This document shows positions 32,647-41,162 of a DNA stretch of 47,974 bases, piece by piece. The notes below the pieces were generated by a model that did not search any database, was not told the DNA's origin, and was given only the letters and a program-made list of their open reading frames with translations. Each line of letters begins with the position of its first letter. The stretch's first letter is position 1. The translations under genes were made by a program, and so were the position numbers. The DNA is from a virus: positions 1 to 47,974 of the IMG/VR virus record IMGVR_UViG_3300048836_000958; one strand, written 5' to 3'.

Positions 32647-33525
32647 ATGCCCTATCCAACCTTGCCCGGACGAAGATTTGAATACGACATAGGCGGCGGT
32701 TCGGTCTACTACGGAAATGATGTCAACAACATCACAACGGCTTTGACCAGCGAACAGATGGCGCTTTTGAATGGAATCGGAAACACAAGCGCGGTGATTT
32801 CTAGAGACGTTTATATGACCGAGGTGATCAGAACCGTCTGGGTGTTTCTGCCCGAACGATATGTGGTTGCCGGACTTGGAATGATACACAAAGTCAATAC
32901 AAGCGGAGGCGGCGCCTGCACCATCACCGTTGCCGGGAGCGCGGACAGTACCAACGGCCTCGATGGCACCTGGATCAATGCGACGCTGCCGAATGGCGCG
33001 ATCCCATTGAATATGATCGATGACGATGTGTGGAGAGACAGTATCCAGCCGTGCACTTTTTCGGAAGCAATCAAGGTACTGCGCGTTCGATATTTTGCGC
33101 CATATGGTAGTGGCACTTATTCGCGTGTCATCCTCTACGCGCTGCACATCTACGGTGTGAAAGCCGCCGGAGAAGTGCCTGATGACATCCTGTTCCTGGA
33201 CGACGACGCTTCCGGCGACCCTGAGTTCATCCGGGATCTGGATTTCGGCGACCGACAGGAAGGTACGTCGGTGACGCACCGGATCAAGCTGCGCAACAGC
33301 AGCACGACAAAGATTGCCAACAACCTCACGCTGTCCCTGATTGACGCCGACTTCACATTCAGCATGGACGAAGGCGTTACCTGGGTGACGGGAGCGACCA
33401 TCACCTCGCTTGCGCCGCAAGGGACAAGCAGCAGCATACTCATCAGGAATACGATCCCGCCTCCGACGCAGATGCTTGGTCCTCGCGCGCCGAGGTTTGA
33501 GGTAACGATCGGAAGCTGGTCGTAA
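32647..33525 (+). CDS. Tail tip protein of unknown family
   Basis: The 292-aa product begins MPYPTLPGRRFEYDIGGGSV. Residues about 55-175 (RDVYMTEVIRTVWVFLPERY, CTITVAGSADSTNGLDGTWI, VLRVRYFAPYGSG) resemble a discoidin-like beta-sandwich. The C-terminal part (DILFLDDDASGDPEFIRDLD, KLRNSSTTKIANNLTLSLID) looks like an immunoglobulin-like domain. Position between Dit and the large tail protein makes it a baseplate or receptor-contact part. The exact role is not recognised. Confidence 0.65.
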   Translation: MPYPTLPGRRFEYDIGGGSVYYGNDVNNITTALTSEQMALLNGIGNTSAVISRDVYMTEVIRTVWVFLPERYVVAGLGMIHKVNTSGGGACTITVAGSADSTNGLDGTWINATLPNGAIPLNMIDDDVWRDSIQPCTFSEAIKVLRVRYFAPYGSGTYSRVILYALHIYGVKAAGEVPDDILFLDDDASGDPEFIRDLDFGDRQEGTSVTHRIKLRNSSTTKIANNLTLSLIDADFTFSMDEGVTWVTGATITSLAPQGTSSSILIRNTIPPPTQMLGPRAPRFEVTIGSWS

Positions 33526-33537
33526 GGAGGAGAAAGA

Positions 33538-36500
33538 ATGCCGGATCGGATACGACTGATCACACCTCAGAACGAAGCGGTGACCAGTAGTCTCGCCCTC
33601 ACGGCGAAATGGGTGCGCACCTACGAAGAGCTGACGAAAGCGGATTTCGATGAAACCGGCGTGTTCACCCGCGTCGTCACCGGAGAAGGCAACGATTCAG
33701 GGCTGCAGCTGGATCGAGACCCCAACTCGACCCCGGAAGGCTATACGCCCGGAACGGATTGCGTTCCGCTCATGACGGCCGCAACGACAAACAGCGTTAC
33801 GGTGAGCGCCAGCGGGAATCTTGGAACCGGATACGAGGGCTGGCGCGCGTTCGACAACAGCAGCAATACCCGCTGGGGCGTGGCCGCCACATCCGGCGTA
33901 CTCACGGTAACGCTGGCAGTAGCGAAGATCATCGCCGGATATTCGATCCGGGCAAGAAACGATTCCTACCTGATCGATAGTCCGAAATCGTGGACGTTCG
34001 AAGGCAGCAACAACGGAACCGACTGGACCATTTTGGATACGCAGACCGGCGTGACCGCCTGGAGCATGAACGAGCGCAAAGAGTTTGCGATCTCGGCCCC
34101 TTCTTCATATCTTTATTATAAGTTGAACATCAGCTCGAACCAGAGCGGGACGGACACGTCGGCATCCGAAGTGGAGCTGCTGGAAGGCATTCCTTTCGGC
34201 TTTGATTACTACGGCAGCGGAAATCGTGTCGTCGGCCCGATCGCTTTGAGCGGGACAGCCCACGGAGATGAAATCCTGCAATGGACGCTTGGCGATCTTC
34301 CCGCCGGAACGAACGTCACGATCGGATGCGCCTTGACGGTGAATGACACGCCTCCGTCTTCGTATGCCGCCGCAACGAACGGTGCGCAATGTCCGGTGAT
34401 CGCAACGAACGATGACATGACCGGCAAGTATCTGTGGATCAGGCAGGAACTTACCGCTTCGGATCCTTCGGTTACACCGTCGCTGTGCTCGATGCAAATG
34501 CAGTTGGTACTGGCCGCCGCAGCCGATCTGACGATTGAAATCGACAGAACCACGCTGTTCAGCGGGATGAACTATCGCTCGAATACGATGTCGGCGCTGC
34601 CTTGCGGTGAACTGACGACCTTTGAGCCATATGATGTGTACGACGGTTTCCTGTACTGGAGAGCACGGGCCGTCAATGCAACCCTTGGGATCGACACGGG
34701 TTGGAGCACGCCCAACACCTTCAACCTCATGGGTGGGCCGTTCCCGTTGCCGCGATTTTTCACGCTGGTGGAAAACAGGCGATTCGGAAAGCAGCGCGAA
34801 AAACGCACGCTTTCTGTTGCGGCGAATATCGGGTTTGGTAAACCAAGGGGCAGGCGAGCAATATACTTCCCGGAGAACTGGGCGTTTGGCCGCCTCAAAG
34901 CAAGTAGGGCGATCTCTACCGAGTTAAATGTAACCGATGATCCTCCGTTTCCGCGGATTGACTCGATATCGGTATCAAGGGGTCAGGCTGGTTCCGTGTT
35001 GACGTTGCAGGGCAGCGGATTTGGATATACGCACACCGTGGTGGATGTTGGAAACACCAACCGGTATCTGAGAAGCTACGGCGGGTTTGTTTATTGTAAT
35101 GACCTGCTGTGCAATGTGTTTGCATGGTCATGGACAGAGATCACGTTTCAGCTTCCGCTTGCCGCAACAACAGGACCGATCAAGGTACGGCTGACGGCGC
35201 CATCGATCCAGGACAGCAACACCATTGGCTTTGAGGTATACTCTGGGTTGCCTTCGGACGATGTGGGTATTGAGCTTTTCATTTGCGACAGGGCAAATCC
35301 GAACGTACTGGTCAAGCAGCTGGACGGTGCATGGGACAAGGCGTTTCAGATGGTACGGAACAATCCCGGCAGCGGACGGTTCAAGATCAGCAGATATGAT
35401 GCCGTCGGTGGAAACAGCAATATCATCGCCGACGACAATCTGGTACTGGTCAAACTCGACGGCAATCCGTTGTTCAAGTGGATCATTGAGGCGAGAAAAC
35501 CTAATTATGTGGACGCCGGCGAGCAGCAGCTGATCGAGGTCAGCGGACGCGGCGTACTCTCCATGCTCGGCTGGGCTGTGGTTTACCCGGAGGAGATGGG
35601 AACGCCTGTACTGGACCGACCGTTCTTCGGCACCGCGAGCACAGTACTCAGAACGCTGATCCTGGAAGCACAGGCGCGAGGCGGACTTGTCGGTGTGAGC
35701 GTGGACTGGGAGGACGATCAGGACAGCTTGGGAAACGTGTTCACGGAGAATATCAATCTGTCCTTCCACGTCGGAACACCGCTCTTGGAGGTTGCGACGA
35801 AGTTCACCGAGGGGCTCGGCTATTTCGATATCGAAATGACGCCCGAGCTTGTGCTGAAGATTTTCAAAACCAAAGGTGAGGATCTACATGAAACGGTGGT
35901 TTACCGACCGGGGCAGGCGATTGTCAGCCATGAGAACCAAATCGACGCGAAAAGCTTGGTCAATGAAGTGCTCGTCGAAGGCGGAGACAAGCTCTTGGCG
36001 GTCGCCGCACACTCAGCCAGCCAGGCAGCCTACGGAAGGCGGGAAGGATATCTATCCGCGAGCAATATTCAGGAAGGCTTAAGCGAATACGGACAGGCCT
36101 ATCTGAATCGGGTCGCCTACCCGGCTTGGGGGATTCAGGGAACCGTGACGAAGTTCTGCGACGACCGGGGCAACCGTATGAAGCCCTTTGAATCCTACTT
36201 GATTGGCGATTGGATCGGCTGGAACATCGCGCCGGAAGGCGCTGACGACCTCGGCTTTGACGGTGTGCTGAGGGTTTGTGGTATCACTATCAGCGAGGAT
36301 GACGATACCGGAGATTTGTCTTACACGCTGGAGCTGCACGACACGATGCTGGAGCATGAAATCCGACTCAACCAGAAAGTGGAGCGGATGTCCCAATATA
36401 GCGGGTCCGATGTGTTGTCCGTGGCTCCTTCCAGCAGCGGCGGTTATTCCGATTCGGAAGTGAACAATATGCTTGTGGCCAAAGCGAATGTTGGCCACCT

Positions 36501-37278
36501 GCATACCGGCGTTTACTCGGAAACAGATCACACGCATGACTTCCTAGAGCTGACGGATACGCCGGACAGCTACTTGGGACAGGGAGCGAAGGTCGTTGCG
36601 GTCAAAGCGGACGGCAGCGGACTAGAATTCGTGACCAACAGCGTAGGCGGCAGTGCAACGACCTATGAGAATCCGATTGACATGCCCCCGGCAGCGCCGC
36701 ATGCGATGGACGATGAATTCACCGATACCGTTATGGACAGCAAATGGTCATGGATCAATCAGGGGACATCCCTATGGACGGAAAACGGCACCTATGGAGC
36801 AATCGATATTTTGTCCGGGACGGATCACATCCGACTCCTGGTACAGGAAGCGCCTGCCGGTGATTTCACTGCCACAGCCAAATTGACGGTTCTAGGGCCG
36901 AAGGTGAACTACTTTAACTTCGGCCTCTGTCTCTACAACAGCGCAAACAACAGAAGAATCGTGTTCGGGAAGTGTTGCAGAAGCGGATATTCGGGGATAC
37001 AGGCGATCAAGTTCTCTTCAAATACAGCCTTTTCCAGCGACGCGTATTTAAACGGAGGCTGGGATTCGATCTTCATCTATGTGAGGATTCGAAAGATTGG
37101 CACTTCCTATTCTCTGGAAATGTCGGCCGACGGAGATTTCTGGTGGCAGGTATTCACGGAAACCATATCCACATTCCTGTCCGCGATCAGCCACGTTGGG
37201 GTTGGGTATCACAGGCACAATACCAGTGGAGTGACATATCAGGGCAGATGTGAATGGTTACGGGTGACGGAACCGTAA
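33538..37278 (+). CDS. Large multi-domain tail tip / receptor-binding protein
   Basis: The 1246-aa product has several parts. Residues about 75-215 form an F5/8 type C (discoidin) carbohydrate-binding domain (GYEGWRAFDNSSNTRWG, SPKSWTFEGSNNGTDWTILD). An IPT/TIG fold lies near 466-560 (PRIDSISVSRGQAGSVLTLQ). A Gp37-like tail hub lies near 570-940 (GWAVVYPEEMG, AYGRREGYLSASNIQEG). HLHTGVYSETDHTHDF near 985-1005 is a metal-binding-like fiber motif. A concanavalin-like lectin ends the protein (DEFTDTVMDSKWSWINQGTS from 1058). It would bind host glycans. GGAGG precedes ATG 33538. Confidence 0.82.
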   Translation: MPDRIRLITPQNEAVTSSLALTAKWVRTYEELTKADFDETGVFTRVVTGEGNDSGLQLDRDPNSTPEGYTPGTDCVPLMTAATTNSVTVSASGNLGTGYEGWRAFDNSSNTRWGVAATSGVLTVTLAVAKIIAGYSIRARNDSYLIDSPKSWTFEGSNNGTDWTILDTQTGVTAWSMNERKEFAISAPSSYLYYKLNISSNQSGTDTSASEVELLEGIPFGFDYYGSGNRVVGPIALSGTAHGDEILQWTLGDLPAGTNVTIGCALTVNDTPPSSYAAATNGAQCPVIATNDDMTGKYLWIRQELTASDPSVTPSLCSMQMQLVLAAAADLTIEIDRTTLFSGMNYRSNTMSALPCGELTTFEPYDVYDGFLYWRARAVNATLGIDTGWSTPNTFNLMGGPFPLPRFFTLVENRRFGKQREKRTLSVAANIGFGKPRGRRAIYFPENWAFGRLKASRAISTELNVTDDPPFPRIDSISVSRGQAGSVLTLQGSGFGYTHTVVDVGNTNRYLRSYGGFVYCNDLLCNVFAWSWTEITFQLPLAATTGPIKVRLTAPSIQDSNTIGFEVYSGLPSDDVGIELFICDRANPNVLVKQLDGAWDKAFQMVRNNPGSGRFKISRYDAVGGNSNIIADDNLVLVKLDGNPLFKWIIEARKPNYVDAGEQQLIEVSGRGVLSMLGWAVVYPEEMGTPVLDRPFFGTASTVLRTLILEAQARGGLVGVSVDWEDDQDSLGNVFTENINLSFHVGTPLLEVATKFTEGLGYFDIEMTPELVLKIFKTKGEDLHETVVYRPGQAIVSHENQIDAKSLVNEVLVEGGDKLLAVAAHSASQAAYGRREGYLSASNIQEGLSEYGQAYLNRVAYPAWGIQGTVTKFCDDRGNRMKPFESYLIGDWIGWNIAPEGADDLGFDGVLRVCGITISEDDDTGDLSYTLELHDTMLEHEIRLNQKVERMSQYSGSDVLSVAPSSSGGYSDSEVNNMLVAKANVGHLHTGVYSETDHTHDFLELTDTPDSYLGQGAKVVAVKADGSGLEFVTNSVGGSATTYENPIDMPPAAPHAMDDEFTDTVMDSKWSWINQGTSLWTENGTYGAIDILSGTDHIRLLVQEAPAGDFTATAKLTVLGPKVNYFNFGLCLYNSANNRRIVFGKCCRSGYSGIQAIKFSSNTAFSSDAYLNGGWDSIFIYVRIRKIGTSYSLEMSADGDFWWQVFTETISTFLSAISHVGVGYHRHNTSGVTYQGRCEWLRVTEP

Positions 37279-37499
37279 GACAAATCTATTCATACATAAT
37301 CGAACAGGGTAAATTGATAGGGCGCCCCTCTCGGAGCGCCCTGGTATTGCATGGCCAAAGTGGTGAATAAAAAAGGAGGAAAGAAAAAGTTCAACGCGTT
37401 AAGACCATGCAAATCCTACACTCTTACCTTAACAGACATTTATGAATAGAGCAACCGAAAACCATGACGGATTTGAAAATAATTAACAGGAGAAAGCAG
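37279..37499. other. Gap between receptor-binding and lysis genes
   Basis: AGGGCGC 37319-37325 pairs with GCGCCCT 37336-37342 to make a strong hairpin without a U-tract. A 32-codon frame at 37351-37449 (MAKVVNKKGGKKKFNALRPC...) lacks a ribosome site and is not accepted. Nothing else is seen. Confidence 0.45.
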
Positions 37500-38258
37500 A
37501 TGGAATTTACGCGCAATTTGAAGAAAGGCACGTCTGGCGAAGACGTGCTTTTTTGTAAGCAAAAGCTCTTGGAGCTTGGATTCTACGGCGATCATATCAC
37601 GACGGTGACTAGGAAGACGTTCGGCGCGGACACGCTGGAGGCCGTGAAACGGTTTCAGGTGCAAGCTGCGCTGACCGTTGATGGAGTCATCGGGAAGGAA
37701 ACGTGGGCAGCGCTGTTTGACGGCACAATTACGGAGACGGAGACGGAGCCGATCACGAAAGACACGGTATCGGGCAAGGCGAAGGCGATTTGTGCACTGG
37801 CAATGACGCGAATCGGCGACCTCTACGTTTGGGGTGCATCTGCTTTAACCGAACTCTCCGACGCGAAGATCATGGCGATGGATGAGGAGTTCGCGCGCGC
37901 GATCACGTTTCGCGAAAGTCAGTATAAAGCAGGATTCGCCGATCTCATGGCACATGACTGCTCTGGCTTTCTTTCCTGGCTCATGCGTGAGACTGGCATT
38001 TGGGACGATCGAAAGAACTGCGATGGGCTTTGGGCGCTGTGCGACGTGGTTGCGCGCAATGAACTGATCGCCGGTGATTTCCTGTTCCGAAACAGCACGA
38101 CGAATGTCAACGATGAAACGCATATCGGACTTTACCTCGGACGCGGCATGGTCATCCATGCGAAAGGGCGTGACGTAGGTGTCGTTGTGGAGGGCATCAA
38201 TCAGGGCGGTAGCGGTTACTGGCACAAATGCGGACGCTGTAAGTTGTTATACGTATAA
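37500..38258 (+). CDS. Endolysin: peptidoglycan-binding domain plus NlpC/P60 peptidase
   Basis: From ATG 37500 (AGGAG 7 nt upstream) the product is 252 aa. Residues 4-72 are a PG_binding_1 repeat (LKKGTSGEDVLFCKQKLLEL, GFYGD, TLEAVKRFQVQAALTVDGVI, GKETWAALF). Residues about 95-250 are an NlpC/P60 cysteine peptidase: Cys in HDCSGFLSWLMRETG, His in ETHIGLYLGRGMVIHAKG. It would cut peptide bonds in the host wall at lysis. An in-frame ATG at 37464 has no ribosome site. The holin genes follow. Confidence 0.92.
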   Translation: MEFTRNLKKGTSGEDVLFCKQKLLELGFYGDHITTVTRKTFGADTLEAVKRFQVQAALTVDGVIGKETWAALFDGTITETETEPITKDTVSGKAKAICALAMTRIGDLYVWGASALTELSDAKIMAMDEEFARAITFRESQYKAGFADLMAHDCSGFLSWLMRETGIWDDRKNCDGLWALCDVVARNELIAGDFLFRNSTTNVNDETHIGLYLGRGMVIHAKGRDVGVVVEGINQGGSGYWHKCGRCKLLYV

Positions 38259-38270
38259 GGAGGAACGGAT

Positions 38271-38573
38271 TTGGAGTACATCGGAGAAATCATATCGGGC
38301 GTATTTGCCTTACTGGTCGTCTTGCTGGAAGTGCGCGTGGCCCGTGACCGAAAGCAAACGGAGAAGCGCGCTACCGTACGCGCAAAGGAATCGAAGCTCG
38401 CGATGAAGATGCAGGATGCAAGCCTATCGCTTTCTTTGGCGACCTGTATCGCTGTGGAGCGGGGTGAAACCAACGGTGAGATGAAGACCGCGCGCGATAA
38501 AGCGAAAACCGCGCAAGAGGAATACGAAGATTTTGTCCATGAGCTTGCCTCGGAGCAGGCTACATCTATATAA
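38271..38573 (+). CDS. Small membrane protein of the lysis cassette
   Basis: TTG 38271 follows AAGGAGGAACGG. The 100-aa product has one N-terminal transmembrane helix (IGEIISGVFALLVVLLEVRV) then a charged coiled-coil tail. Such single-span proteins lie between endolysin and LLH holin in Clostridia phages. A holin-regulating or spanin-like role is inferred from position only. Confidence 0.7.
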   Translation: MEYIGEIISGVFALLVVLLEVRVARDRKQTEKRATVRAKESKLAMKMQDASLSLSLATCIAVERGETNGEMKTARDKAKTAQEEYEDFVHELASEQATSI

Positions 38574-38592
38574 AAGAAGGAGAAAACACAAA

Positions 38593-39078
38593 ATGAAAAA
38601 GAAACTGATTCTGGTACTACTCGCGCTCCTAATGCTCGCGCTGCCTATGGTCGCGCTGGCGGATTCTGGCGGAACTGTTGATATCACCGTAACTGGCATC
38701 CTGATCGATAACGCCGTGAACATCGCCGCGGCGTTCTTTATTGCGCTGATCGGCGTGTTTGGCGCGTGGCTGACCGCAAAGCTAGGTAAATCGACGCAGC
38801 TCGATACCGTGAACCGCGCACAGCAGGAACTGATCAAGCTCGCGCAGATCACGGTAGGTGAACTGAAACAGACGGTAGTTGACGGCATGAAGGCAGCTCA
38901 TAAGGATGGGAAATTGACCAAGGAAGAGATCACACAGCTCGGCCAGCTGCTCTACGAGAAGACCACTGCGAAGCTCTCCGCATCCGCGATGGGCGTGCTG
39001 GCTGCCGCGCAGGTCGATATCTCTGCGCTCATCACCGGCACGGCGGAGCATTTGATCGGTCAGATGAATGCGGATTAA
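38593..39078 (+). CDS. Phage holin, LLH family
   Basis: The 161-aa product has an N-terminal hydrophobic signal-like segment (KLILVLLALLMLALPMVALA), a second span (IDNAVNIAAAFFIALIGVFG), and then ITVGELKQTVVDGMKAAHKD and DGKLTKEEITQLGQLL, the LLH holin tail. It would permeabilise the membrane to release the endolysin. AGAAGGAG precedes ATG 38593. A terminator follows. Confidence 0.88.
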   Translation: MKKKLILVLLALLMLALPMVALADSGGTVDITVTGILIDNAVNIAAAFFIALIGVFGAWLTAKLGKSTQLDTVNRAQQELIKLAQITVGELKQTVVDGMKAAHKDGKLTKEEITQLGQLLYEKTTAKLSASAMGVLAAAQVDISALITGTAEHLIGQMNAD

Positions 39079-39112
39079 AGATGCGATAAGTGAATAGAAA
39101 CGTTATTAGATT

Positions 39113-39151
39113 CCCGCGAAACGGTTTAAACGCCGTCTCGCGGGTTTTTTT
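39113..39151 (+). terminator. Intrinsic terminator after lysis genes
   Basis: CCCGCGA 39113-39119 pairs with TCGCGGG 39138-39144, and ACGG 39121-39124 with CCGT 39133-39136 inside, followed by seven T. It ends the late transcript before the recombinase cassette. Confidence 0.85.
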
Positions 39152-39157
39152 GCTTTC

Positions 39158-39232
39158 ATACCGCCCGATTCTGTCGTTTCTGTGGCCGTATATTGAGAAC
39201 GACGCATTCGTCCCCAGATAGGAGTACGGCAT
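39158..39232 (+). ncRNA. Second copy of the leader-RNA core before the HTH gene
   Basis: Positions 39167-39196 match 668-697 in 25 of 30 bases, including the run TGTGGCCGTATAT. GACG 39201-39204 with CGTC 39209-39212 replaces the inner stem of the first copy with different bases at a similar place. An imperfect outer stem joins 39158-39163 to 39227-39232 and includes the first two bases of the start codon at 39231. Conservation of the core with changed stems suggests a structured element. Confidence 0.45.
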
Positions 39233-39623
39233 GGTACAGAACGAAATCGAAGAGATCGTCCGTCTGCAGCGCAACGGGTATGGATATAAGCTGATTGCAC
39301 AGATGACAAAGTTGCCGCAAAACACGGTTAAGTCATATTGCCGTAGGCATCCGTTTGTCTGCTGGGAAGTTGAAGATACGCCCCGATGCAGACAATGCGG
39401 AAAGCCAGTGGAACAAGCGCCGCACAGGAAGCAAAAGCTGTTCTGCTCAGATGTTTGCCGCATGGCGTGGTGGAACTCACATCCCGAGCGGGTAAAGCGG
39501 GGATCCTATCATACCGCGATGTGCGCTTCATGCGGATGTTCGTTTGAGTACTACGGCGGCACAATTCGCAAGTTCTGTTCTCGCGCTTGTTATGCGGTGT
39601 ACAGGAGCCGGGAGGTGCGATAA
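39231..39623 (+). CDS. Helix-turn-helix protein with two zinc-ribbon pairs, recombinase cassette
   Basis: The 130-aa product has a resolvase-like HTH at residues 4-38 (IEEIVRLQRNGYGYKLIAQM, PQNTVKSYCRR). Two Cys4 knuckles follow: CRQCGKPV with LFCSDVC, and CASCGCSF with FCSRAC. Such genes commonly stand ahead of SHOCT and serine recombinase genes in Clostridia elements and may control integration or excision. GGAG lies 6 nt upstream of ATG 39231. The upstream structured core (39158-39232) suggests post-transcriptional control. Confidence 0.8.
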   Translation: MVQNEIEEIVRLQRNGYGYKLIAQMTKLPQNTVKSYCRRHPFVCWEVEDTPRCRQCGKPVEQAPHRKQKLFCSDVCRMAWWNSHPERVKRGSYHTAMCASCGCSFEYYGGTIRKFCSRACYAVYRSREVR

Positions 39624-39841
39624 TGGGCGTCGATCATCTTAAGCGCGTGAACGCATATCTTCTGGCTATGACGACCGCCGATCATCTGCATCAGGAAGGG
39701 ATCATTTCGAATGATGATTATCAGCGGATAGAACCCTTGATTCTAGCGAAATACGGGCTAAATTCCCGCAGTATTTATCGCCGGATTGACTGGATAATCA
39801 GCCGCCCAAGAGGTAATATAACACCTACAAAAAGGAGGTGA
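39623..39841 (+). CDS. SHOCT-like small protein
   Basis: The 72-aa product contains HLHQEGIISNDDYQRIEPLI then LAKYGLNSRSIYRRIDWI, the short helical SHOCT pattern usually meaning oligomerisation. Its ATG overlaps the upstream stop and GGGAGG lies before it. Together with the HTH gene and the serine recombinases it forms a recurrent four-gene integration module. Its molecular role is unknown. Confidence 0.75.
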   Translation: MGVDHLKRVNAYLLAMTTADHLHQEGIISNDDYQRIEPLILAKYGLNSRSIYRRIDWIISRPRGNITPTKRR

Positions 39842-39845
39842 TTAT

Positions 39846-41162
39846 ATGGAAAGAGCCGTGGAACGGGTGCAATTTTACAAGCACCCACCAACAAAGATGA
39901 AGCGTGTCGCCGCTTATGCCAGAGTATCATCCGGCAAGGATGCTATGCTGCATTCTCTTTCAGCGCAGGTCAGCTATTACAGCGACCTTATTCAAAAGCG
40001 ACGCGGCTGGATCTACCGCGGCGTATATGCGGATGAAGCGATGACCGGCACAAAGGATGACCGCGCGAGCTTTCAGCGGATGCTGGATGAATGCCGGGCT
40101 GGGCACATAGATCTTATACTCACGAAGTCCATATCGCGATTTGCGCGGAACACGGTGTCGATTCTGCAGATCATACGCGAACTTAAGGACATGGGAGTCG
40201 ATGTTTTCTTTGAGGAACAGAACATCCATACAATGAGCGCGGACGGCGAACTCATGCTGACGATTCTTGCATCATACGCGCAGGAGGAAAGCCTTTCGGT
40301 TTCCGAAAACTGCAAATGGTACTGGCGGCAGCGGATGAAGGACGGCCATATGGTCGGCTTGCGGCGTATGTTCGGATATGATATCGTTCGCGGCGTTATT
40401 ACTATTAACCCAGTAGAATCGGCGATCGTAAGAAACATATTCGCTCAGTACGTTTCGGGCGGCTCGACTGTTGGCATTGCTCGAGCGCTGGAAGCAAGTG
40501 GAGTACCAACGGTTTCGGGCGGGAAGTGGAACGACTCACGGGTGCGCGATATTCTGAAGAACGAGAAGTACATTGGCAACGCGCTCCTGCAAAAGAAGTA
40601 TGTCGCCGATCATCTGACAAAGCGGCTGGTTCGCAATCACGGCGAACTCGCGCAGTACTATGTCGAAGGAACGCACGACGCGATTATAGATACCGACACC
40701 TACGAGCTGGCGCAGCGCCGCATAGCTCAAAACACCGAAAAGTGCAACATTAAGAAGCCTACCACCGCGCGGTATCCTTTCTCCGGCAAGATCGTGTGTG
40801 GAAACTGCGGTAAGCATTTTGGTAGAAAGACAACGCATGGTCGAGTTTCATGGATATGCACGGTTTTCCAGTTCGAGGGAAAAAGCGCCTGTCAAGCTAA
40901 ACAGATACCCGAGTCCACGCTGATGGCAGTCTGTTGTGATGTGTTGGGCCTTGCTGAATTTGACGAACGAGTCTTCACCGAAAGGATATCCGGCATACGG
41001 GTCACGGCGCCAAACGAACTCCTCTTCCTCCTCGTTGATGGTCATACGGAGACGAGAGCTTGGAAAGACCGTTCGCGCCGCGAAAGCTGGACGGATGAAA
41101 TGAAAGAAGCGGCACGGCAGCGATTCGCACAGAAACGAAGGGATTTACGCAATGAGCAATAG
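39846..41162 (+). CDS. Large serine recombinase 1
   Basis: The 438-aa product has an N-terminal resolvase domain with catalytic serine in AYARVSSGKD (Ser28) and the conserved arginines in LTKSISRFARNTVSILQIIR. The recombinase domain follows (GIARALEASGVPTVSGGKWN, ILKNEKYIGNALLQKKY), then a zinc ribbon (CGNCGKHFGRK, WICTVF). The C-terminal coiled coil is short compared with recombinase 2, so this copy may depend on its partner. AAAGGAGG precedes ATG 39846. It overlaps recombinase 2 by 11 nt. Confidence 0.92.
   Translation: MERAVERVQFYKHPPTKMKRVAAYARVSSGKDAMLHSLSAQVSYYSDLIQKRRGWIYRGVYADEAMTGTKDDRASFQRMLDECRAGHIDLILTKSISRFARNTVSILQIIRELKDMGVDVFFEEQNIHTMSADGELMLTILASYAQEESLSVSENCKWYWRQRMKDGHMVGLRRMFGYDIVRGVITINPVESAIVRNIFAQYVSGGSTVGIARALEASGVPTVSGGKWNDSRVRDILKNEKYIGNALLQKKYVADHLTKRLVRNHGELAQYYVEGTHDAIIDTDTYELAQRRIAQNTEKCNIKKPTTARYPFSGKIVCGNCGKHFGRKTTHGRVSWICTVFQFEGKSACQAKQIPESTLMAVCCDVLGLAEFDERVFTERISGIRVTAPNELLFLLVDGHTETRAWKDRSRRESWTDEMKEAARQRFAQKRRDLRNEQ

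Noticed and set aside
37319-37342. Strong GC hairpin after the receptor-binding gene as a terminator
   Set aside because: It is not followed by a U-tract, so it is listed only as a hairpin.
37351-37449. 32-codon + strand frame before the endolysin (MAKVVNKKGGKKKFNALRPC...)
   Set aside because: No ribosome site, no recognised similarity; the internal AAAAAAGGAGG lies within it, not before it.
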